Below the pieces are notes generated by a model. The model was not told the origin of the DNA and ran no database searches. It worked only from the letters and a program-made list of their open reading frames with translations. The position numbers and the translations under genes are program-made. From the NCBI GenBank assembly GCA_021776825.1, contig JAJFFG010000067.1:106439-170438 (forward strand): a DNA stretch of 64,000 nucleotides, given 5' to 3'. The stretch's first letter is position 1; every line of letters starts with the position of its first letter. Source of the stretch: Planctomycetota bacterium. GTDB lineage: Bacteria; Planctomycetota; JAJSAM01; JAJVHW01. Shown in pieces: positions 24,879 to 33,692 of the stretch.

Positions 24879-27800
24879 TCAGTCCGCGTACTGCTTCGCG
24901 TTCGCCTTCAACCCGCTGAACCGGGGCTGCCACTCGCCCTCCGCCAGCACGCGGTACACATCACGCGCCGCGCGCTTCTCGCCTCGGTTCCGCAACGCCT
25001 GGGCGCGGTCCCAGAGGAACTGCGCGTTCGTCGGCTCGATCTCGAAGGCCGTGGCGTACGCCCGGTCGGCAAGCTCGTGACGCCCTTCGCCAACGAGCTG
25101 CGTCGCGAGCGCATGCCACGGCGCACCCTCGTTCGGCTTCGCGCCGAGCGGCGTGGTCAGGTAGTCCCACGCGAGGTCGTCGTCACCCAGTCGCGACAAG
25201 ATCGACGCCGCAAGCTGACACGCCGCGGACGGGTCCGGGTCCAGCGCGCGCCAACGATCCGCACTGCGCACGACCCGCGCGATCACCGCTTGATCGACGT
25301 TCGCACCCAACGCGTCCACCGCCGTCGCCAGCTGCTGGAAGCGCGCGAGGAGGGAGCCGTACTGCTGCCGCACGAGGTTCAAGTCGACGACGTCGGGGAG
25401 TTCCGCGAACTGCAGGTCGAGCGCTCGCTCCTGACAGAGCACGGCCCGCGCCGTCGCACCTTCGCGATCGGCCAGCGCCGAGGCCAACGTCCAGATTGAC
25501 GCCACTTCTGCATAGCGATCGTCCTCGAGCAGGCGGTCCACGAGGGTCCGCGCCCGCGTCATGCTGCCAGCGTGCCAGTAGTACTGGACGGCGGCGAGCG
25601 TTACGGCAACGCGGTGCATGTCCGGTAGATCGCGCAGCGCGAGTTCGACGATCTCCTCGGCCAGCGCCGGGTCACCGATCCAGTGGGTCTGCAACGCCAT
25701 GTGCACGACGGCGGGACGGTTGCCGGCACCGATCAGGTTCGCGGCGACCTCCTTCCACCACGCCACGAACGTCTCGCGTTCGTGCGACCGCCATCCCGCG
25801 GCGAAGTTGCCGTCGATCGGGATCATCACGCCCGCCGCGATTGCGTCGGTGTGCAGCTCGCGGAAGAGCCGCGTCGCCTCCGCACGGTCCTCCGCCTTCC
25901 CCGTGGCCTGCAGCGCGGTGGCGTGCTCGTAGCGTGCGTGGAACGCGAACTGGGGCACGTCGTTGAAGGCCTCGACCAGGGTCGCGACCTTCTGCTGTTC
26001 GTCGGCCTGCAGACCGGCGTACGTCCACAGCAAGGACATGGCGCCCCAGGCCATGTTCGGATCGCGCATCGTCTCGACGCGCTCGAACAGCCGCGCCTTC
26101 TCGGTCAGCCGGTTCTTCTGATTGTTGTGCGCGCGGCCGCTCGTCCAACGGGCGCACATGTTCGTGAACTCGGAGAACTCGGTGACGAACCCGTCGCCCT
26201 GAACCGACGTCGGCAGCGAGAGGTCCTCGTACGCCTGTCGCGTCGCCTGACGGGCAACGAAGTGGGCGAGCGCCGAGTCGGGATGATCGGGGCGCGGATC
26301 GACCTTCAGCGTGACGTTCTCGAACCCGCCGTACGACTGATCGTCCTCCGGGTTCCAGCGATGCCCGCTCGCGAGCATCAGCGTGTAGAAGCCGAGGCGC
26401 GTGTCACCGGTCGTGGCGTAGCGCCGCACCCAGTTCTGGAGATAGCCCCAGTAGTTGCGACCGAAGTTCGCGGCGACGAACTCGAGCGCCTCACCCTCGG
26501 TCCACGAACGCGGATCCTGCTTCGGCTTCGATCCAAGCCCGTGCTTCGCCTGGACGTGCTCTGGCGTGCGGTACGGCATCGGCAGCACGACGAGTTCCGA
26601 CGTGTCGGGAGCGAGCGACGGCTCGGCGGCCTCGGCCACCGCGTACGACGCGCCCTCGATCTCCTTGCCGTCGTCGCGGACGAACACCAAGTGCACCTGA
26701 TCGTCCTCGAACACGATCCGGACGGTGCCCAGCGTCTTGCCGGACTCACCGTCGACGAAGCGCCGCTCGGTCAGCCGACCATCGACACCAAAGACGAGAT
26801 GGATGCGGAGGGAGTCATCGTCGACGGGCACGATCTCGACCGTGCGTTCATCGACGATGTTGACGTTCGCGCCAAGCGCGAGCACATCGGCCTCCGGCAC
26901 GATCCACGGCGCGAACGCCGCGGCCAGTCCTTCGTAGTGATGCGACATCGGCCGCACGGCGCCGAGGCCGATCTCGGCGTAGAGATGCCGCAGCGTCGAC
27001 CCGTCGGCCACGACGAGCTCGCGCAGACCGCAGGGCAGACGGCGATCGATGCGCAGCCGGCCGGAGCCGTCGACCAGCGCCTCGTAGCGCGGACGCCAAC
27101 GACGATCCGGGACGCTGACACGCACCCAGCCCGTGCGACGCGAGCGTTCGATCAGCCGGCGCGCGGCGTCGTGGACCTCACCGCGCTCGGGGAGGACGCC
27201 ATCGGCCTCGTCGGCGATCACACGCTCGATGTCGGCTCCCGTGGTTTGCAGCCCCGGCGCGAACTGCGTGAGGTCGCCGTAGTACTGCAGCGAGTTGCTC
27301 ATGTACGGGCGCTGGTACATGAGCCCCGGCGGCTGCTGGCCCCAGTGGAGGTTCTGGACGAACCCGCCGATGTAGCCGAGGCCCTCCATGTCCTGGTCGG
27401 CGGAGAGACTGCCGAAGCCACCGAGGAGCGAGTACCCGTACCCGAAGCGCGGGCTGTCGCTGTCCTCTTCGCTGCCTGCGGGCAGCAGGAACTGCCCTCC
27501 CACGTCAGAGTTGCCGAACCAGCCACCGGGCGCGCTCAGGTAGCTACTGACGAGCGGCTCGGCGAGCCGGGTGCGGACGATGGCGTGACCGCCGGCGATC
27601 CCCGCCGTGCCGTGACCGCCGCCGGCGCCTCCACCGCTGCCGTACCTGTAACTGCGCAGCCAGAGATTCGCCCCTGCGAGTCGGGCGCCACCACCGCCAC
27701 CGCTGCCGCTCATCACGTACGGACCCGAGGCCAGGAAGTTGGAGAAGCGTCCGGCGAGTCCCCCTCCCGATCCGTCGTCGCCGGGCCACATGGATCCCGA

Positions 27801-30800
27801 CGCGTCAGAGGGCCGGGCGAACGAGATCGGCGCACCGAACCGCCACGCGAAGTTCCCGCCGCCCATCGGCCCGGACACCGGGATCCCGAACGGACCGTTG
27901 CGGAGACGGCCGCCCTGGAACCGTCGACCGTCCACGTCGAACCGGAGTCGGAACGAGCCATCGGCTACTGGCTGACGCCAACCGCCCCCCCAGTCGCCCC
28001 AGCGGCTACTCCCGCGCGACTCCTTGAACGCCTCGACGGCGTTCAGCCGCTCGCTCGCGGACGCGGACCCGCTGGGGGGCGAACGATCCGAGTACGTCTC
28101 CGTGCTCCAGCCGTACGAGGCCAGCCCCCACGGCGTCCGCACCGGCGTGTTCAGCGCATCCCAAACCGACAGGGACTGACCCTGATGCTGGTACGCCCAC
28201 TGCCACTGCGTGTTGCCGGAGTACGTCAGCTGGACCGGGAGGCGCACGACGATCGTCCGCAGCACGTCGTCGATCTCCGCCGGCTTGCCATCCGGCGCCT
28301 GCGGTGCATGTCCCTCGAGCGGCTCCTTCACGACCGGGATGCGATCGGGCGCCGGATAGAGCGCCCAGTGGTCCTTCCGCCCACGGTCGACCTTGAACTG
28401 CTCGTACATCGCTTCGTTTTCGAGAACGAGCAGCGACGTGAACGGCGACATCACGTACGAGTCCTTGCTCAGCGTGACGATCGCATCGCGGTTCCCCGCG
28501 GCATCGGCCGTGACGAGTCGATCGATCTCGAGGCGCGCCCACTGACGCGGCAGGTAGCCGGCGCCGTCCTCAACATCTTCGACGCGATACGTGCGGCTCC
28601 AGGACTCGCCATCGAGCGTCCCCGCCACCGTCACCGAGTCGGGCAACTCCGCGCCATCGGCCACGCGCGTGACCGCCGCGATCTCCTCGCCGTGCGCAAC
28701 GGCGTCGGAGAACGAGAGGAACGTCGCCTGCTCGGCGTCGTCGACGACGCGCACGTCCAGCAAGCGCGGCGTGCCGAGCGTCGACACGAGATCGAACGTT
28801 CGCCAGGTCACGGGCTCGTCCGGGTTGATCTGCGTGAAGAAGCCACCCGTGCGAGCCGCAGCCGCCTTCATGAACGTGCGCGACCACTGACGCCCGACGG
28901 CCACGCCGACGTACGTCGCGTCCTCGTCGAACATCTTCGCGAGCTCGCCCGGATCGCGTTCGCCGAGCGTCGACACCCCACTCCCGACGTGCACGACGTA
29001 CGGGTTCTCCGCGCGGGCTGTGAGACGGCGCACATGTCTGAGACCACGGGCGAGATCAAGCGCTCCGATCAGGTGCGAGCGCTCCAGGAAGTCGAGCGCG
29101 GCTTCCACGTTCGCGGGCGTGACGTCGATCAGGTTGTCCGACAGAGCGCGCGTGCGCGTGCCGGCCGTCACGACAGTGAACGTGTCACCCGCCTCGGCAT
29201 GCGCGAGCATCGTGCGAACGACGTCGGCTTGGACACGCGCCACGATGGGCGTGCGATTGCCGGCAGACTCGAAGAGGAACACCCAGTCCCGCCGTGCACG
29301 TTCGCCGGTCGTCGGCAGCTCGGGACGTGTACGCAGCATCAGGTAGCGCTGGCCCTCGTGGACGGCGCTGCGGAACTGTGCGTCGCCGTCGGCGGTCGGT
29401 GCTCCACGAAGTCGCAGCACGACGTCGTCGCCCAGCGTGTCGCCGCGCCGTCTCGCAGAGAGATCGAGCGCACCGTCCGCGACGTTCGCCGAGAGCTCGT
29501 GCGACGGGCACGACCACGCTGCGTTCGCACCGCCAGCGACGTGCGCCTTGAACGACCAGTCGCGCGTCAGGCCGAGCGTGTGGCCGGACGGGAAGCGGTA
29601 GCGGGTCTCGCCGTAGAGCGTCTCCAGACGCTGCACGTACGAGATCACGATGCGCTTCTCCTCGCGCGGCTCGAGCGGGAACACGCGCATCTTGAACGTT
29701 GACCCATCGACCCACTCGAGCAGCGCGGGATCCTTCTTGCGGGTGACGATCTGCTCGAAGACATCGCGGGCGCGATCGCGCTCCGTCATACCGCCTTCCA
29801 TGCGGATCTCGCCTACGTACATCGCGAGCCGCGACAGCGAAGCGTCGGCGGGCAGCGGGAAGTAGAACGTGCCCTCCATGCGCCACGTGGCGTGGTTGAA
29901 GTACGTCTGGTCGATCGTCGTGCGGGCGAAGCCGTCCTCGATGTGCACGTCGACGTGCACCTTGCGCAGTGAGAGACGCGCCTCCTGGCCGAAGGGGTCG
30001 ATGGCGATCAACGCACCGCCGTCGAAGTCGCTGCCCGGCACGAGCGGCGACTCGGCCGCGGCGACGAGGTCGCGCGTCCAGTCGAGGAGATGCGAGGCCC
30101 GCGGCGCGGACTCGGCGCGGGCCTCGTCACCTTCGAGCAGCCGCTGGCCGGTATGCACGAGCGACGGGTAGCCGGAGACCTCGACCTTGCCGTGGGTCAC
30201 GAGCAGGCCGGGCGACGTGCCCCCCACCGCAACGGCGAAGCGCGTCCCGAGGGCGCGGTATTCACGATCCGGCGTGATCACACGGAACGTGCGCTTCGGG
30301 TCGGGCTCGACCTCGACGTAGACCTCACCGCTCGCGACGCGCACCTCGCGCGGCGAGCGCACCGTGACTTCGGTGCCGGCGTTGACGTAGAGGATCGATC
30401 CGTCGGGCAGCGCCACACGGCGGCGCTCGGTGGCGCCGGTCTCGATCACGTCGCCGACCGCGACGCGCTCTGCCGCCGGGGCCTCGCCGCGCGGTCGCGC
30501 GGTCATGCCGTCGCCGACCGGAGTCGCGTTGAGGATGGCGTTGGCGATGTCCTGCGGCGTCTCGACCTTGCCGTTCGCGCGCCGGACCGGAGCGTTGTCG
30601 ACGAGGCGCCCAAGCGCCAGCGCACCGACGAGCAGCGTGGCCGCGACGGCCAGGCCCCCGAGGCGCCGCATCACCGGCAGGCGGCGGATCGGGAGGTCTC
30701 CCGACCCATCGCTCATCGCGGAACGACGCTCGGCGGCGGCGGCGAGCAGACTCGCCTCCACGCGACGGGCGAAGTCCGGTTCCGGGGTCTCGGGCCGATA

Positions 30801-30869
30801 GCCGTGCGCGAGCAGCTGCTCGAGGTTGCGGTCGGCGGTGGGCTCGTCGTGTGTGTTGGGATTGCTCAT
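24879..30869 (-). CDS. Giant FecR-VIT-vWA-TPR membrane protein
   Basis: 1,996 residues, starting 19 bp after the sigma factor stop, with GAGAGG before the ATG. Order: cytoplasmic N-terminus (1-68), one membrane helix (about 70-90), a FecR-like segment (about 120-235, 'VALPDGSILYVNAGTEVTVR'), a VIT domain (about 290-400, 'QTYFNHATWRMEGTFYFPLP'), a vWA-like domain with an altered MIDAS (DWVFLFESAG), a Gly-rich stretch (about 990-1150), then helical TPR-like repeats to the end. In planctomycetes such proteins follow ECF sigma factors; the N-terminus may act as anti-sigma. It is probably a cell-envelope sensing or adhesion scaffold. Domain borders are estimates. Confidence 0.88.
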   Translation of the reverse strand: MSNPNTHDEPTADRNLEQLLAHGYRPETPEPDFARRVEASLLAAAAERRSAMSDGSGDLPIRRLPVMRRLGGLAVAATLLVGALALGRLVDNAPVRRANGKVETPQDIANAILNATPVGDGMTARPRGEAPAAERVAVGDVIETGATERRRVALPDGSILYVNAGTEVTVRSPREVRVASGEVYVEVEPDPKRTFRVITPDREYRALGTRFAVAVGGTSPGLLVTHGKVEVSGYPSLVHTGQRLLEGDEARAESAPRASHLLDWTRDLVAAAESPLVPGSDFDGGALIAIDPFGQEARLSLRKVHVDVHIEDGFARTTIDQTYFNHATWRMEGTFYFPLPADASLSRLAMYVGEIRMEGGMTERDRARDVFEQIVTRKKDPALLEWVDGSTFKMRVFPLEPREEKRIVISYVQRLETLYGETRYRFPSGHTLGLTRDWSFKAHVAGGANAAWSCPSHELSANVADGALDLSARRRGDTLGDDVVLRLRGAPTADGDAQFRSAVHEGQRYLMLRTRPELPTTGERARRDWVFLFESAGNRTPIVARVQADVVRTMLAHAEAGDTFTVVTAGTRTRALSDNLIDVTPANVEAALDFLERSHLIGALDLARGLRHVRRLTARAENPYVVHVGSGVSTLGERDPGELAKMFDEDATYVGVAVGRQWSRTFMKAAAARTGGFFTQINPDEPVTWRTFDLVSTLGTPRLLDVRVVDDAEQATFLSFSDAVAHGEEIAAVTRVADGAELPDSVTVAGTLDGESWSRTYRVEDVEDGAGYLPRQWARLEIDRLVTADAAGNRDAIVTLSKDSYVMSPFTSLLVLENEAMYEQFKVDRGRKDHWALYPAPDRIPVVKEPLEGHAPQAPDGKPAEIDDVLRTIVVRLPVQLTYSGNTQWQWAYQHQGQSLSVWDALNTPVRTPWGLASYGWSTETYSDRSPPSGSASASERLNAVEAFKESRGSSRWGDWGGGWRQPVADGSFRLRFDVDGRRFQGGRLRNGPFGIPVSGPMGGGNFAWRFGAPISFARPSDASGSMWPGDDGSGGGLAGRFSNFLASGPYVMSGSGGGGGARLAGANLWLRSYRYGSGGGAGGGHGTAGIAGGHAIVRTRLAEPLVSSYLSAPGGWFGNSDVGGQFLLPAGSEEDSDSPRFGYGYSLLGGFGSLSADQDMEGLGYIGGFVQNLHWGQQPPGLMYQRPYMSNSLQYYGDLTQFAPGLQTTGADIERVIADEADGVLPERGEVHDAARRLIERSRRTGWVRVSVPDRRWRPRYEALVDGSGRLRIDRRLPCGLRELVVADGSTLRHLYAEIGLGAVRPMSHHYEGLAAAFAPWIVPEADVLALGANVNIVDERTVEIVPVDDDSLRIHLVFGVDGRLTERRFVDGESGKTLGTVRIVFEDDQVHLVFVRDDGKEIEGASYAVAEAAEPSLAPDTSELVVLPMPYRTPEHVQAKHGLGSKPKQDPRSWTEGEALEFVAANFGRNYWGYLQNWVRRYATTGDTRLGFYTLMLASGHRWNPEDDQSYGGFENVTLKVDPRPDHPDSALAHFVARQATRQAYEDLSLPTSVQGDGFVTEFSEFTNMCARWTSGRAHNNQKNRLTEKARLFERVETMRDPNMAWGAMSLLWTYAGLQADEQQKVATLVEAFNDVPQFAFHARYEHATALQATGKAEDRAEATRLFRELHTDAIAAGVMIPIDGNFAAGWRSHERETFVAWWKEVAANLIGAGNRPAVVHMALQTHWIGDPALAEEIVELALRDLPDMHRVAVTLAAVQYYWHAGSMTRARTLVDRLLEDDRYAEVASIWTLASALADREGATARAVLCQERALDLQFAELPDVVDLNLVRQQYGSLLARFQQLATAVDALGANVDQAVIARVVRSADRWRALDPDPSAACQLAASILSRLGDDDLAWDYLTTPLGAKPNEGAPWHALATQLVGEGRHELADRAYATAFEIEPTNAQFLWDRAQALRNRGEKRAARDVYRVLAEGEWQPRFSGLKANAKQYAD

Positions 30870-30888
30870 GGTGGCCTCTCGGCGGCAG

Positions 30889-31497
30889 TCAGGCGGCGTC
30901 GAACCGGAGGTTCTTGGCCAGGGTCTCGAAGGTGGCGCGGAATGCGGAGCGGGCGCGGGTGAGCAGTGACTCGACGCTCTTCTCGGTCGCGTCGAGAGCA
31001 CGCGCGATCTCGCGCACGCTCTGCCCGAGGACGTACTTCGCCTCGAGTGCTTCCCTGTAGTGCGGCGGGAGCTGCGACATGGCCGCGTTGACCATGGTGC
31101 GCGTCTCCTCACGCTCGAGGACGGCGTCCGAGAGCGGGCCCTGGTCGAGTTTGCGATAGACGGAGAGCAGTTCGTCGTCCATCCGCTCCCAGAGCGCATC
31201 CAGCGAGAGACCTCGCGCCGCATGGGTCCGCACCTTGCGGATCTCGTTGCGGGCGAGGCCGGTCAACCAGCCGAAGAGCTGGCCGTCACTGCGCGCGGGG
31301 TCGTACTTCTCGAGGTCGCGGATGGCCCGCAGGAGCGTCTCCTGCACGACCTCCTCACACGCATGCCGATCGCGTCCGACGCGATACAGGCAGAACGAGT
31401 AGAGCGGCCCGAGGGCGGCGTCGGCCATGAGCCGAACGGCGTCCGCGTCGCCACGGAGCGCCCGTTGTCGCCAGCGTTCGTCGAAGATCGGCTGCAC
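30889..31497 (-). CDS. ECF RNA polymerase sigma factor
   Basis: 202 residues. Region 2: 'ALGPLYSFCLYRVGRDRHAC' with 'EEVVQETLLRAIRDLEKYDP' and LFGWLTGLARNEIRK. Region 4: 'MSQLPPHYREALEAKYVLGQ' with the helix-turn-helix 'VREIARALDATEKSVESLLT'. The GTG at 31497 is preceded by AGGA about 10 nt upstream; the open frame reaches far further but the extra sequence is Arg-rich noise. It likely directs transcription of itself and of the giant VIT protein just downstream; four GGAACC sites upstream fit ECF -35 elements. Confidence 0.92.
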   Translation of the reverse strand: MQPIFDERWRQRALRGDADAVRLMADAALGPLYSFCLYRVGRDRHACEEVVQETLLRAIRDLEKYDPARSDGQLFGWLTGLARNEIRKVRTHAARGLSLDALWERMDDELLSVYRKLDQGPLSDAVLEREETRTMVNAAMSQLPPHYREALEAKYVLGQSVREIARALDATEKSVESLLTRARSAFRATFETLAKNLRFDAA

Positions 31498-31520
31498 TGG
31501 GTTGCTTCCTCGACTGGGTT

Positions 31521-31671
31521 GGTTCCTCGACCCGGTTCCCCGGGCGTTCCCTCTTGCGCGAGATCCCGATCCGTCCGGGTTCCTGCCACCCTGTGTCAGC
31601 CGGGAGGAGCGATCCTTCGCGGTTTCCTGGGAAGCACTCTCCTGGGATGCGGGCGAGGCTGGCGGGGTTCC
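31521..31671 (-). promoter_or_regulatory. Four GGAACC motifs upstream of the ECF sigma gene
   Basis: On the minus strand GGAACC occurs at 31521-31526, 31534-31539, 31578-31583 and 31666-31671, all within the 182-bp gap before the sigma gene. GGAAC is the usual -35 core of ECF promoters. Which copy is used cannot be told; no clear -10 was assigned. Confidence 0.4.
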
Positions 31672-31679
31672 GCGGCGAT

Positions 31680-33650
31680 CTACTTCCCCGCGATGCGGGC
31701 CAGGGCCTTCCCCACGGCGACACGCACGAGCTTGACCCGATCCTCCTGAGCCGCCTCGAGCGCCGGGAGGGCCGCCTTCGCCGCCTCGCCCTGAAGACCG
31801 AGGCCACGAGCCGCCGCGGCACGAACCGACTCCTGAGGGTCCTTCAAGAGCGGGATCAGTTCGCCCACGAGTTTCTCCGGTGCGCGGATCGAGATCAGGG
31901 ACGCGATCGCCGCGAGGCGCACGTCGGTGTTCCGGTCGTTCAGCCGGTTGACGAGGATCGAGCGCTGGGCGGGAGCGCCGGCGAGTCCGATCACCAATCG
32001 GAGGCGCAGCGCCGCGTCGTCGTGCACGCGAAACGACTCGAGGACCTCGGCGGCCTCCTGCGCGGGCGGGGAGACGTGCGCCAAGGCGATCGCGGCCTCG
32101 AGGCGGCGCCCGTCGTCGTCGCTCAGCAGCATGCTGCGGATCGACGGAAGCGCGTCGCGCGCGGCTGGGCCCATGCGCCCGAGCGTTCGCAGCGCGTCGG
32201 CGGTGTGCGGCGTGGCGGCGTCGATCTCGCGCGTGAGGCGCGGGACAGCCGGCGCGGCGGCATCGCCGTGCCGGCGCAAGGACTGGATGGCGGTCATGAG
32301 GTCGCTCCCGCGCGCCTCGTCCATCACCGCGATGAGCGCGACGACCACATCCTCGCGGCCGAGCCCCACGCGGCCGAGCGCGTAGATCGCTTGCCAGCGG
32401 ACGGTCGTCCCGGTGTCTTCCAGCGCGTCGATGAGCTTCGGAACGTGAGGAGTGGCGAGTTCCCCGCCACGACCGAGGGCTCGCACGGCGCGCGCGCGCA
32501 TCATGTCGTCCTCGTCGCCGAGGCGTCCAACGACCCCGTCGATCACGGCACCAGTCCGCACGACGTCCACAGGGGCGTCCTGCGACAGCCAGTTGATGAG
32601 CCCCAGCCGCACCCTGGAGGACTCGTGGTCGAGCGTCGCGACAAACGCCGCTGGGGAGATCCCGTGAAGCGCGGGGGCCACTCGCTTGCTCCATCGCTTG
32701 TTGTCCTGGTCCACGAGCGTGACCAGCGACGGCGCGGCGCTCGCCGCCGGCGGCCCGATCTGGCCGAGCGTCGAGACGACTGCGTCGCGCACGTCGTCGT
32801 CGAGCGAGCGCAGGAGTGCCGTCAGAGACTCCACCGCCACGACACCGTCGCTCCCGAACTCGCCGATGCTCGTGACCGCGCGCCAGACGATCTCGTCATC
32901 GGGATCAGTCAGCGCCGCGATCAGCGCGGGCACGACGACCTCCGCTTCGACACCCCAAGTTCCGACCGTGCGGAGCGCGGCGAGACGAACGTCCTTGGAT
33001 GCGTCGCCGAATGCGCCGAGCACGGCGTTCACGGCGTCGCGCGAGGGCTCCTCCAAGACGCGCAGGGCGTAGACGATCGACTCGCGAATGTCGTCGTTCG
33101 GGTCGTCGAGACCCTCGATCAGGACCGCCTCGCCCGCCGGCCCCAACTTCGAGAGCGCGTGCGCCGCCGTGTCGCCCCAGTCCTCGTCGCGCAACCAGGA
33201 GATCAGCTTCGGCGCGACGATCGCCGCGTCCTCGCCGAGTTCCGCGAGAGCCATGAGCGTCAGTCCGCGAGCATGCTCGTGTTCAAGAGCCTTGACGAAC
33301 CACGGCAGCGATTCCGCCCGGAACCGGGCCAGCCCTGACACGGCGTCCTGCCGATCTCGCCAGTGCGCTTCGGGGTTCACGATGATCGCGTACCACTCGC
33401 TCATCCACTTGGCGCGCTGCGCCGGGTCCTGCGGATCTCCGGAGCCCGTCGACTCGGCGGCGGGGTCCAGGCGGTGGCGACTGGGTCCGCCGGTACCGGC
33501 GTCGACCTCTTCGATCTCCGCTGGGTCCACGGCGACGGCGTTCGCGACGCGCGGCGCCGACGCGGCAAACTCGACCGGCTCGCTCAGCGCCAGGTACGCG
33601 GCAGCCCCGGCGAGGAGCAGAACGACGGCGAGGAGGACGAAGACGCGCAC
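31680..33650 (-). CDS. Membrane-anchored HEAT-repeat protein A
   Basis: 656 residues with a GTG start. One N-terminal membrane helix (VFVLLAVVLLLAGAAAYLAL) anchors a long array of HEAT/armadillo-type repeats of about 35-40 residues (e.g. 'DDVRDAVVSTLGQIGPPAAS'). Before the array is the sequence PSRHRLDPAAE and 'DPAQRAKWMSEWY', shared with its upstream neighbour. A scaffold role outside the cytoplasm is likely. It is a paralogue of the gene 42 bp upstream. Confidence 0.85.
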   Translation of the reverse strand: MRVFVLLAVVLLLAGAAAYLALSEPVEFAASAPRVANAVAVDPAEIEEVDAGTGGPSRHRLDPAAESTGSGDPQDPAQRAKWMSEWYAIIVNPEAHWRDRQDAVSGLARFRAESLPWFVKALEHEHARGLTLMALAELGEDAAIVAPKLISWLRDEDWGDTAAHALSKLGPAGEAVLIEGLDDPNDDIRESIVYALRVLEEPSRDAVNAVLGAFGDASKDVRLAALRTVGTWGVEAEVVVPALIAALTDPDDEIVWRAVTSIGEFGSDGVVAVESLTALLRSLDDDVRDAVVSTLGQIGPPAASAAPSLVTLVDQDNKRWSKRVAPALHGISPAAFVATLDHESSRVRLGLINWLSQDAPVDVVRTGAVIDGVVGRLGDEDDMMRARAVRALGRGGELATPHVPKLIDALEDTGTTVRWQAIYALGRVGLGREDVVVALIAVMDEARGSDLMTAIQSLRRHGDAAAPAVPRLTREIDAATPHTADALRTLGRMGPAARDALPSIRSMLLSDDDGRRLEAAIALAHVSPPAQEAAEVLESFRVHDDAALRLRLVIGLAGAPAQRSILVNRLNDRNTDVRLAAIASLISIRAPEKLVGELIPLLKDPQESVRAAAARGLGLQGEAAKAALPALEAAQEDRVKLVRVAVGKALARIAGK

Positions 33651-33692
33651 GCCCCGATCGTACGCCCGGGCGGCGCCCGCGGCGATGGCGCG

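Noticed and set aside
25683..29702. 1,339-codon plus-strand open frame
   Set aside because: It is antisense to the VIT-vWA protein. The product is Arg/His-rich with no domain, and the minus frame has clear VIT and TPR motifs.
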